From contig CAVTXL010000018.1 in the NCBI GenBank assembly GCA_963738665.1, positions 124,001-188,000 of the forward strand: a stretch of 64,000 bases of DNA. Direction: 5' to 3'. The notes under the pieces are model-generated. The model did no database searches, had not been told where the DNA came from, and saw nothing but the letters and a program-made list of their open reading frames with translations. The stretch's first letter is position 1; every line of letters begins with the position of its first letter. This document shows, piece after piece, positions 25,341-34,910 of this stretch. Made by a program: the position numbers and the translations under genes. The stretch comes from JABDGM01 sp963738665 (GTDB taxonomy: Bacteria > Planctomycetota > Planctomycetia > Pirellulales > Lacipirellulaceae).

Positions 25341-28300
25341 TCGCCGCTCCCCAATCGCTCATAATAACGCCGGACCTGTTCGGTGTACTCGGGCGGAACC
25401 GGGTCGCGGTCGATCGGCACCAGCGCATCGGGCGACTCGCGACGGCGAATTTCCTCGCCGATCTGTTTGCTCAGCTCGTTGAGCGGCTGGGCGACCAGGT
25501 CTTGCAGTTTGTTCCAATCGGGCGTGACACCGCCGCGGAAGTCGCGGCGGACGTCGGTCGCGCGGTCGCGGATGCGGGCCGCGTCGGAGCGGAGTTGGTC
25601 GTCGGTGAGCGTTTCTTCGACGTTGCGCAGCCGATCCGACCAATTGCGGAAATCGTCGCCCGTGATCGGGCCGCGCCAGGCACCGTCGTTGAGCAACTGT
25701 TCCAGGCCGCCCTGTCCGCCGCCCCCGCCACCGCTGCCACCGGCTGGCGCACTCGGGCCGTCATTGGCGGCGCCGCCGCGGCGTCCGCCGATGCGATTGC
25801 CCCCGCGGCCCCCGTCCGGCTGCTGACCCGCTTGATTCGCACCACCACCACCACCACCACCACCACCACCACCACCGCGTCGTGCCCCCTGGCGATTGCC
25901 GCGGCCGCCAGCCCCCGCTTGCTGGCCCTGAGCGGGCTGGCCTTCGTTTGGCTGTCCGTCGCCGGGCTGGGAGTCGGCGTTTTGGCCATCGGAGAGATTC
26001 TGGGCGTTTTGATTCGGGTCGTCGGCGTTTTGGTTTTGATTGCCGCTGCGGAGCGTAGCGCGCTGGCCGCGGCCCCGGCCACCGCCCTGGCCTCCCCCCC
26101 CGCCGCGAGGCTGCTGCCCGTTTGGATTTTCTCCCGCGTTCGCGCCCCCGCCCTGCCCTGGGTTTTCACTTTGGTTGTCGCCGCCGCGTTGGCCGCGGGC
26201 GCCGCCCGCTCCTTGGCGACCTTGACCGCGCTGCGAAGGATTGCCGCCCGACCGGGCTCCGCCTTGGCGTTGGCCGCGGCCGCCGCCCTGGCCGTCCGTC
26301 TGGCTGGCGCCTTCGCCCTGTTGCCCTTCACCGCCTTGGCCGTCGTTGCTTTGTGCTGCTTGCGCTGCCTGGCCCTGCCCAGGATTTTCCCCTTGGGTCT
26401 GGCCCCGGTTACCGCCGCGGTTGTCCCGTGGGTTCTCACCCGATTGTTGTCCGCGGCCGCCGCGATTGCCTTGGCGCTCCCCGTTTTGACCGGACGCCTG
26501 GTTCTCAACGTCCTGCGCATTGGCGCCTTGCTCTTGAATTGCGTTTTGGATTTCGCGATTGAGCTCATTGGCCAAGCGGTCGATTTCGCGCTGCGCCTGT
26601 CGGAGGGCGTCGGTCTCGTTGCCCAAAACGCCTTCGGCTGCGCGGTCGACACCTTCGCGCAATTGCTGAACGCCACGCGTGGCATTTTGCATTGAATTGG
26701 CGGCTTCCTGCCCTACGCCCACCTCGAGCAACCGCTGGGTGACGTTGAGCGAATCATCGATGCGGTTGCGGTCCGCATCGCGGAGCGTATCGTATAGTTG
26801 GCGCGCCAGGCCAGGTTCGGGCTGCTCTGCTTCGGTGACTGTTTGCTGCATCCGCTCGAGCAGGTCGTCGAGTTGCTGCCGTTGCTGCGAGAGGCCTTCC
26901 AGCGTTTCGGCCCGCTGGCCCGTGTTGCGCAGCGATTTACCGGCTTCTTCGTTCTGCTGGTTCAGCTCGTTGGCGAGCTGCTGCTGCTGCTGGTCGAGGT
27001 TGCGAGCGGCCTGGCGCATTTCGGTCATTTCCTGCGTGAAGCGGTTGGCCGACTGCTGGCGGTACTGGTCGCGAACGTCGTTGAGCTGGCGGCCGGCGCG
27101 GGTCCCTTCCGTGAGCGCTTGCGAAAGCTGCCCCTGGTCGAGCGCCTGGGAGGCCTGCTGCATGCGGTCGCGGCTGTCGGACATTTGCTGCGCGGCGTCT
27201 TGCGTCTGGTCGCGATTGGGCGAATCGTTCATGCGGCTGATCAGTTCGTCGGTGTCGCGGAGGACCTCGCGCTGCTGATCGCGCAAGCGGGACAGCTCAC
27301 GCTCGAGTTCTTCGCGGCGCTGGGGTGTCTCTGCGCTTTCGAGTTCGGATTGCAGCTCGCGCATCCGCTGGTTGACGTCGCCTTGCCGCTGGGCTAGCTG
27401 CTGCAAGCGATTGAGCGTCTCGCGCTGCTCGCGCTGAGCCTGGGTTTCCTCCGGCGAGGGCGAATCGGCGCTGGTCTGCATTTCGTAGCGATTTTCGTCG
27501 GCCGACAGCTCGAGTTGGTTGAGCTGCCGCTGCTGCCGACCGTTCGCCAGCCCGCGTTGCCCGCGTTGGCCCCTTTGCCCGCCGCGCTGTCCGCGTTGGC
27601 CACGTTGACCGCCCTGGCCGGCCTGGCCCTGTTGACCGCGGGTGACTTCAAACTCGTTCGCCCGCAGCTTGAGCAGCGACTGATAGGCCTGCTGCTCGGA
27701 CGGCAAAGCCGTCCGCAGCGGAGCGGTCGCGAGGCCCGTGGACGACGCGGTAAGTTGATCGAGCGCCTTTTGCATCGCCTGGCGGGCGGCCTCGACCTGC
27801 GCCAGCGACTCTTCGTCCTGCAGACGCTCGGCGAGAGTGCCGAGTTGATCCAGGGCCGATCGCTGGGCCTCTTGCAGCGAGCGGCTGTCGTCGCTGAACT
27901 CGGCCGTGGGCTTTGCGCCGGTCTCGCGGCGGATCAACTTCCAGGTGCCGTTGATGATCTGTTTCTCGAGCTCAGCCAACTGGCCCGCTTGCTCCGAGGG
28001 GCCGCCGGCCTGTTCGCCGTTTTGGTCTTGTTGTTGCTGCTGGCGCTGTTGCCGATCCATCTCGGCCTGCGACCGCTGCTGGCCCTGACGGTAGATCTCC
28101 TCAAAATCGCGGACCTCGGCGAAATACATGTCGCTGAACACGCGGCGGGGCTCGCCGTCTGGGCCGATGTCTTCGGCCCAGACGTAATAGGATACGAGCT
28201 GGTCTGGCTCTGCTTTGAGCGCCTCGAAATCGATCAGGTAATCGACGTCGAGCTTCTTCGCCGGCGCGTCGGTCGCGAGCGTGACGTCGCGCAGTTCTGC

Positions 28301-29593
28301 ACCACCGAGCGAATAGCTCAGCCCGCGGGCCGTGACGCCAAAGTCGTCGGTCACGTTCGCCTTGAGTTGCAATTCTTCCAGCGGCGAGACGTCGACGTCG
28401 TGGCCCGGCTTTTGGAACGCGATCTTCGGCGGGCGGTTGGGCGTGACATTGATGACGAATTCAGTGGGAAAGCGGTTCTGCCGTTTAGCGTCGTCCACGA
28501 GCTGCAGCTTGAAGCGGCGCGACTCGGTCAGCGTCCAGGTGGTGGCGTAAACGTGCTCGTCGCCGTCGCGGTGCACGAGTTCGACGTCGCGGCCGTCGTT
28601 GCCGAGCAGTTTGGCTGAGACCACGTCTTTGTTGAGGTTGCACAGCAATGTCAACTGCGTGCCCTCAACGGCCGTGATGTGCCGTACGTCCTGGACAGTG
28701 TTCGGCTTCATCAGCGTGAAGGACGGATAGACGAGCTCGGCGTCGGCCCGCATCAACTCGGGCAAGTCGAACACCTTGACGCTAAACGTTTCGGTGCGGC
28801 GGCCGTCAAATTCGACATAGTAGCGGAGATCACTAGCCACGGCCGGCACGCGGCCGACGAATTTCGGATCGTCGAGGCTGCGATCCATCGGCCGGGGCAC
28901 GGTTTCGCTGCTGGCGCTGTCGGCGACGATCAGCGTCGCGTCGGGGGGCACCTCGCGGCCGAACTCGGCCACGACCAACAGGGACGTGTTGCGCTCGATC
29001 TCGGTGTTGCCGGGCTCGATCTTCACGTCGAACTGCGGGGCGGCGGTTGGTGTCGCCGGCAGTTTGACCGACAGGTCGCGGGGGACATTCGCCCCCGCTC
29101 GCCGCGACAAGAGCAGGCACACGGCCAACAGCAGCGCGAGCGCCGAGAAATGGGCGATTTGCGCCAGCCGCAGCCGGCGGGCGGGGACGGCATCCGTCCA
29201 GTCGAAGCGGCGGCCGTGCGCGACCGCATCCCGCATCACGACGGATTGCAGATATCCCAGCGGCTGACCCTCGTGCGGCACTTGCTCGACCGCCGCCAAC
29301 AGCAGCGTCGCTAACTCAGGGTGCCGGGCCTCGACCTGCCGAGCAACGGCCATCTGATCGCGGGCCGAACGCAGCACGGCGACAAAGATCAGCCAGGCGC
29401 TCGCCGCGGCCATGACCGCCAGCAGCGTCGGCCAGTGGGTTGGCAGCTTCCAGCCGAGGCGGGACGAGCCAATCAGCAGCGTCGTGCCGACCGCCGCCCA
29501 CACGAGCCAACACAGCGCCAGGCTGTTCCACAGACGCAAGCTGCGAATTCGCCGAGCAACGCGCTCCAACCGTTGACGAAGCTCAAAACTCAT
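25337..29593 (-). CDS. Giant DUF4175-like coiled-coil membrane protein, operon 1
   Basis: ATG 29593 (MSFELRQRLERVARRIRSLR) gives about 1418 residues. Three N-terminal helices (SLALCWLVWAAVGTTLLIGS, LLAVMAAASAWLIFVAVL, FSALALLLAVCLLLS) anchor an extracytoplasmic beta-rich region up to about residue 560. Then come some 450 residues of Gln/Glu/Arg-rich coiled coil, and a roughly 350-residue Gly/Asn/Gln/Arg-rich disordered stretch containing Gly12. A folded C-terminus, from LEQLLNDGAWRGPITGDDF, ends with PPEYTEQVRRYYERLG. The layout is that of the DUF4175-type giants that accompany MoxR/BatA operons. It overlaps BatA by 11 bp upstream and the VWA gene by 4 bp downstream. A scaffold or envelope-stress role is speculation. 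Confidence 0.8.
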   Translation of the reverse strand: MSFELRQRLERVARRIRSLRLWNSLALCWLVWAAVGTTLLIGSSRLGWKLPTHWPTLLAVMAAASAWLIFVAVLRSARDQMAVARQVEARHPELATLLLAAVEQVPHEGQPLGYLQSVVMRDAVAHGRRFDWTDAVPARRLRLAQIAHFSALALLLAVCLLLSRRAGANVPRDLSVKLPATPTAAPQFDVKIEPGNTEIERNTSLLVVAEFGREVPPDATLIVADSASSETVPRPMDRSLDDPKFVGRVPAVASDLRYYVEFDGRRTETFSVKVFDLPELMRADAELVYPSFTLMKPNTVQDVRHITAVEGTQLTLLCNLNKDVVSAKLLGNDGRDVELVHRDGDEHVYATTWTLTESRRFKLQLVDDAKRQNRFPTEFVINVTPNRPPKIAFQKPGHDVDVSPLEELQLKANVTDDFGVTARGLSYSLGGAELRDVTLATDAPAKKLDVDYLIDFEALKAEPDQLVSYYVWAEDIGPDGEPRRVFSDMYFAEVRDFEEIYRQGQQRSQAEMDRQQRQQQQQDQNGEQAGGPSEQAGQLAELEKQIINGTWKLIRRETGAKPTAEFSDDSRSLQEAQRSALDQLGTLAERLQDEESLAQVEAARQAMQKALDQLTASSTGLATAPLRTALPSEQQAYQSLLKLRANEFEVTRGQQGQAGQGGQRGQRGQRGGQRGQRGQRGLANGRQQRQLNQLELSADENRYEMQTSADSPSPEETQAQREQRETLNRLQQLAQRQGDVNQRMRELQSELESAETPQRREELERELSRLRDQQREVLRDTDELISRMNDSPNRDQTQDAAQQMSDSRDRMQQASQALDQGQLSQALTEGTRAGRQLNDVRDQYRQQSANRFTQEMTEMRQAARNLDQQQQQLANELNQQNEEAGKSLRNTGQRAETLEGLSQQRQQLDDLLERMQQTVTEAEQPEPGLARQLYDTLRDADRNRIDDSLNVTQRLLEVGVGQEAANSMQNATRGVQQLREGVDRAAEGVLGNETDALRQAQREIDRLANELNREIQNAIQEQGANAQDVENQASGQNGERQGNRGGRGQQSGENPRDNRGGNRGQTQGENPGQGQAAQAAQSNDGQGGEGQQGEGASQTDGQGGGRGQRQGGARSGGNPSQRGQGRQGAGGARGQRGGDNQSENPGQGGGANAGENPNGQQPRGGGGGQGGGRGRGQRATLRSGNQNQNADDPNQNAQNLSDGQNADSQPGDGQPNEGQPAQGQQAGAGGRGNRQGARRGGGGGGGGGGGGANQAGQQPDGGRGGNRIGGRRGGAANDGPSAPAGGSGGGGGGQGGLEQLLNDGAWRGPITGDDFRNWSDRLRNVEETLTDDQLRSDAARIRDRATDVRRDFRGGVTPDWNKLQDLVAQPLNELSKQIGEEIRRRESPDALVPIDRDPVPPEYTEQVRRYYERLGSGE
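25841..25876. repeat. (ACC)12 microsatellite encoding polyglycine
   Basis: Twelve uninterrupted ACC triplets on the plus strand read as GGT on the coding minus strand and encode Gly12 in the DUF4175-like protein. Slippage here would change length in whole residues. Confidence 0.95.
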
Positions 29594-31819
29594 AGCGACT
29601 CCGTTTGACGTTCGACGTTTTGGTGATGCGACCGGCCACGAATGTTTCAGTAATCGCCAAGCCGAAGGCGGCTGCGACGAGCCACTGCCAATATTTTTGA
29701 CGGCTTTCCAATTGTGCGTCCCGAAGCTGTTGCTTCTGTTTCTCATTTTCCACGACTACCGCCGATTTTGCCAGCGGAACCGCGTATTGCTGTACGATCT
29801 CCACAGCCAGCGGGCTGGTGCGGCTTTCCGCAGGGTCCAGATTGACGGCAATCGTCTCCGGCCGATCGCCCGTCGCCAGCGTGTACACGCCCGGCTCGCT
29901 CGTGTCGCCAAACGTGCGAGCGCCTGTCGGCACCAACGCATGCGAGCCATCGGGCTTCGTGATCGACAGGTCGGCGGCGCCCTCTTCCTGCTCGTGGAGG
30001 GGCACCGGTTCATCGACGATGAAGAAGGTGCGGTCGGAAAGCCGCGCGCGGCGGCCGTCGACCAGGGCCGACACCAAGGGCACGAACTTCCACGAGCGAG
30101 CGAGCTGGCTGTCGGTGGGCTGCCAGCCGCTGGTGAAGACGATCAATTGGCCCTGGCCGATCCGCCGCTCGAGCACAGCCGGGTCGCCGTTTTCGAAGCG
30201 CGCCAGGACTTTCGCCTCCGGCAGTTGGCTGCTGTCGAGCCGGCGATATTTCCAGAAGTAGATTTGCGTGAAGTCGTTGAACTGCGGGCCGCTCATCGGC
30301 GCGAACAGCGGATGATCGAACGCGATTTGGCTGAGCATCGTGTAGTTGTTCTGGAGGTCCGCTTCCTCAGGCTCGAGCTTGTCGACGCCCAAGAGCGCGG
30401 CCAAGCCCGGCGACGGCTGGACCTTCGTCAACACCCACAGCACAGTGCCGCCGGCCTCGATCTGCGGCCGCAAAAGCTTTAGTTGCTCGCCGGAGGGCTC
30501 GGCTGCAACGACGATCAGCGGCATCCGACCGGGTGGCTCCAATTTGAAATCGTCACCCGGCGGCACGGCCCGTAGCGTCATCGATCGCAACCCACCACTG
30601 GTGAGCGCCCGTTCCAGAAAGTAGCGCAAGCCCGACGGGTCGTTGGCCTCGTCGACGCCGATAAAGACGACCGATATTTCCGTTTGCGGCCGAGCGGCCA
30701 GATAGAGCGTGTTGTCGAATTCGTTCGCGTCGCCCGTAAGGTGGAGCCGCTGGCCGGCGAATTGCGCAGTATCCGTAAGCGATTTCTCTTTTTCGGAATT
30801 CGGTGATTCAGCCGCTTGCTCCGATTTAACCGTTTTGTCACCAGCCGCACCGGCGGGCTGTTGCGCGGTACCAATCGTTGCACTCGCCGGGCGTGGCACC
30901 TTGATTACGCGGCTTTCACCGGCCGGCACGTAGACGTCGATCGCCGCGGCGAGCGGCTGATCTTTGGCGTCCAGCCACGTCAGCTTGAACTGGTCGGTCG
31001 TCGACTCCTTGTCATTGTAGACGCCGACGCGGAGATCGCCCGCTGAATTGGGTAACTCCGTCGGCGCCCCGTCGGACAAAAGCTGCAGTCCGGCGTTTGT
31101 GGCCTGAGTCGTTGTTACGGTTCGTAGATCGAGCGGCACGTCGGCCGGCCATTGGTGGTCGGCCAGCTCGTCGAGGCGGCTCCCTTGCTGCAAATCGGTC
31201 ACCAGCACGATCCGCCGGTTGGACCCGCCCTTTTGGTTGGCCGGCTCGGCGACGCCGCTGACGATTTCGACCGCATCGAGCAGGCCGCGCCCAAATTCGT
31301 GCCGGCCCACGATGGGCCGACGCTCGCCAGCCGCTCTTTGACGACGGCTCGCCGCTGCGGCGGCTCGATTTTCGCCATGTCGTCGAAGCTAACAAGCGTG
31401 TGAAGCGCATCATCGCACGAAAAGAGGGCAATTTGATCGAACTGCTGCCGCTCGGCGATTGCTTTGTCGACGGCCGCGACGGCCTGCTGCCAGAGATCAC
31501 CGCGGCGCATGCTGGCGCTGGTGTCAACGACGATCGCCACGCGCTGCCGCTCGGCGCTGGTTGGGTCCAGCGGCTCGCTCTCGCGCAGGAAGGGCCGAGC
31601 AAACGCCAGGGCCAATAGCGCGACCACCAAGCCGCGCAGCAAGAGCAGCAGAATGTTGTCCAACCGGCTGCGGCGCGTCAGCCGCGGCGGCGAAGGGGTC
31701 AGAAACATCAGCGAGCTGAACTCGAACTCGCCCCGCGGCGTGCGGCGAATCAAGTGGAACAAGATCGGTAGCGACACGGCCAACAGGCCCAGCACATACA
31801 GCGGCGTGAGGAAGCTCAT
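29583..31819 (-). CDS. BatA/VWA membrane protein, operon 1, frameshifted
   Basis: The N-terminus MSFLTPLYVLGLLAVSLPILFHLIRR with TPRGEFEFSSLMFL is the aerotolerance-regulator (BatA) N-terminal domain. A second helix (ILLLLLRGLVVALLALAFARP) and a VWA domain with VDTSASM (MIDAS DxSxS) follow. The frame breaks near 31300, in PSWAGTNLG, and continues as VEIVSGVAEPANQKGGSNRRIVLVTDLQQG. A long extracytoplasmic region and a final helix (YWQWLVAAAFGLAITETFVAGRI) complete about 745 residues. The start at 31819 lies directly after the DUF58 gene, and the end overlaps the DUF4175-like start. BatA-type proteins work with MoxR ATPases; the cargo is unknown. Confidence 0.8.
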
Positions 31820-32827
31820 CCGGCCGCCCTCCGTCGCGGGAAATTGCGGCGACGCCGCGCCGATTGCCGGCCACGGCGAACCGCGCCTGCAGCAAGTCGA
31901 ACAGCGCCAGCTCGAGCGGCCGGCTGGTCGTGAGCTGCGTCAGATCGATGCCCAAGCTGACGCACACTTCGCGGAGCTCGTTCGCGTGGGCGGTGAATCG
32001 CTCCTGGTAATCGGCCTTCGCCGTCGCGGGATCGACGTAGATGGTGCGGCCCGATTCGACGTCGTGAAACATGCCGGGCGCGGTGAACGTGAAATCGACT
32101 TCGGCCGGATCGAGTACGCGCAGCACTAGCACTTCGTGGCCCCGCGAGCGGAGGTAGCCCAACTTGCCACGGAGGTCTTCAATCGGAGCCAGCAGGTCGG
32201 AGATTAGGACAACCAGGCCCCGCTTGCGAACCGTTTGGGCCACCTGCTCGAGCGGCTTGGCCAGATTCGTCGAGCGGCCCGCTGGATCGCGCTGCAGCGC
32301 GGCCATCATCCGCCGCAAATGGCCGGGCCGGTAACGCGGCGGCAAAATTTCCGAAATTTGTTCGTCGAACGTCAGTACGCCGATGGCGTCCCGCTGCAGA
32401 TAGAGGAAGTACGCCAGCGACGCGGCCAGTGTGCGGGCGTAATCGCTCTTCGAGTAGCCGGCCGAACCGTAGCTCATCGAGCGGCTCATATCCACCAGCA
32501 GATAGCAGAGCAGGTTCGTTTCGTCCTCGAATCGCTTGATGCAGTAGCGGTCGCTGCGGGCGTAGAGGTGCCAATCGAGATAGCGCAGGTCGTCGCCGGG
32601 CGTATACGCGCGGTATTCGCTGAACTCGACCGAGAAGCCGTGATACGGGCTGCGATGGATGCCGGCGTAAAATCCTTCGACCACCACACGGGCCCGCATC
32701 TGCAGGTTCTTGATCCGCATCACCGCCTGTGGATCGATGAAGCTAGCTCCCTGGCCAGCGCCAGTAGCTCCGGCGGCGCTGTTTGGGCGGCCAACGTTCG
32801 GCGGCAGTTTCGAGTTTGCAGCGGCCA

Positions 32828-32828
<1 letters not shown>
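31524..32828 (-). CDS. DUF58 (VWA-like) protein, operon 1, probable 3' frameshift
   Basis: The DUF58 core is clear: FSVEFSEYRAYTPGDDLRYLDWHLYARSDRYCIKRFEDETNL, then LLVDMSRSM with a VWA MIDAS motif, then RGLVVLISDLLAP. The family links MoxR ATPases to VWA partners in the cytoplasm. The frame as written runs to 31524 and overlaps BatA by almost 300 bp. After LELALFDLLQARF the residues no longer look conserved, and another frame would end at a TGA (31816-31818) overlapping the BatA ATG. A lost or gained base near 31850 is therefore likely and the true gene is probably 31816-32828. Its ATG shares one base with the MoxR stop. Confidence 0.82.
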
Positions 32829-33877
<1,049 letters not shown>

Positions 33878-33925
33878 ATATGCGTGGGATCGGACCCAAG
33901 AAAGTGCGGTCCGTCGTTTCGCAAC

Positions 33926-34891
33926 TCAATGCGTCATCGCGTAAGTCACGATGTTGATGCCCATGGGGTAGGATTTGTTTTCGCAGAAATTATGGAAGTA
34001 CCATTCGTCGTTGCCTTCGCGCTCCCAGCCGTCGCCAAGGTCGGTGTTGTGGCAGATCAACACCATGATACGGTTTTTGTCGTCGAAAATCGCCTTGAAA
34101 TGGACCGTTTCGGCGCCGGGGCCATGGCCTGTCTCGTAGGTGATGCCCCGATCTCTGCCCGCGCGGGCAGCGCCGATGTTGGGCACCTGGGGTTTTTCCT
34201 TTAAGCTGTAAACACAATGGAAGATTTCATGCTCGATGGGCAGCTCGACCGGCTCGCGATCGGGGAAGACGCGCTTGATCTGATCGTAAAGCACCTGGTA
34301 TTCCCAGTCGCCCCAAAAATCGTCGACCATCAAAAAGCCGCCGTTCAGCAGGTAACGGCGGAGGGCGGTGATTTCGTCTCCCTGTAAGTAGAGTCCGCCG
34401 GTGCCCGGTTCGATCATGTAGAGAAATGGGTAATCGAACAGGTTTTCGTCGGTCAGCCGCAAGACGACGGGGTTCGGATTGACCGCGATCGACGTCAATT
34501 GGTGGAGTCGAAACGAAAAATCGAGATCGCTCTGCGGTCCGTCGGTGCCCCAGCCGCGGCCATAGTTGCCGAAGTAATCCGGTGGGCCAACCTGGCTATA
34601 GCCGCTGTTGAACCGCCCGCCGCCGCGGCCGCCGCGCCGCCCGCGGCGGCCCCCACCATAACCGCCGTAGTCGTCGTAGGCGCTTCGATCGGATGAGTAC
34701 TGCACGCGGGCGAACGTGAAAACGTCATGCTTCACCCGCGGGTCGACTTCCCAATTTGGTACGCCCCAGCGGGTTTCGACGGGTTCATCGTAGCCGCCGT
34801 AACCGCCGCCAAATCGCTGGGCCAGGCCCACGCTTGCCAGGGCCAGGGCAGCGACGATGGCGGACGCAGTTATTTTCTTTCGGGTGGTCAT
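33926..34891 (-). CDS. DUF4159 domain-containing exported protein
   Basis: ATG 34891 begins a clear signal peptide (KKITASAIVAALALASVGLAQ). A Gly/Tyr/Arg-rich linker (RFGGGYGGYDEP and GGYGGGRRGRRGGRGGGR) follows, then the DUF4159 domain with FLYMIEPGTGGLYLQGDEITALRRYLLNGGFLMVDDFWG, NxVLICHNTDLGDGWE-type residues and a C-terminal IVTYAMTH. The 321-residue length is typical. DUF4159 proteins have an amidotransferase-like fold and recur near MoxR/BatA operons in this phylum; the function is unknown. In the given sequence the frame stays open upstream into the metallopeptidase gene, but the signal peptide fixes this start. It sits between the metallopeptidase and the MoxR gene of operon 1. Confidence 0.83.
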   Translation of the reverse strand: MTTRKKITASAIVAALALASVGLAQRFGGGYGGYDEPVETRWGVPNWEVDPRVKHDVFTFARVQYSSDRSAYDDYGGYGGGRRGRRGGRGGGRFNSGYSQVGPPDYFGNYGRGWGTDGPQSDLDFSFRLHQLTSIAVNPNPVVLRLTDENLFDYPFLYMIEPGTGGLYLQGDEITALRRYLLNGGFLMVDDFWGDWEYQVLYDQIKRVFPDREPVELPIEHEIFHCVYSLKEKPQVPNIGAARAGRDRGITYETGHGPGAETVHFKAIFDDKNRIMVLICHNTDLGDGWEREGNDEWYFHNFCENKSYPMGINIVTYAMTH

Positions 34892-34910
34892 GTGACAACC
34901 TAATTCTTCG

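Noticed and set aside
25841..25876. Tandem ACC repeats as a CRISPR-like or regulatory array
   Set aside because: It is a triplet microsatellite inside a coding frame, encoding polyglycine, with no spacers.
25502..26695. Plus-strand Ala/Val-rich frame opposite the DUF4175-like tail
   Set aside because: It is the complement of a low-complexity Gly/Gln/Arg region and has no domain or start context.
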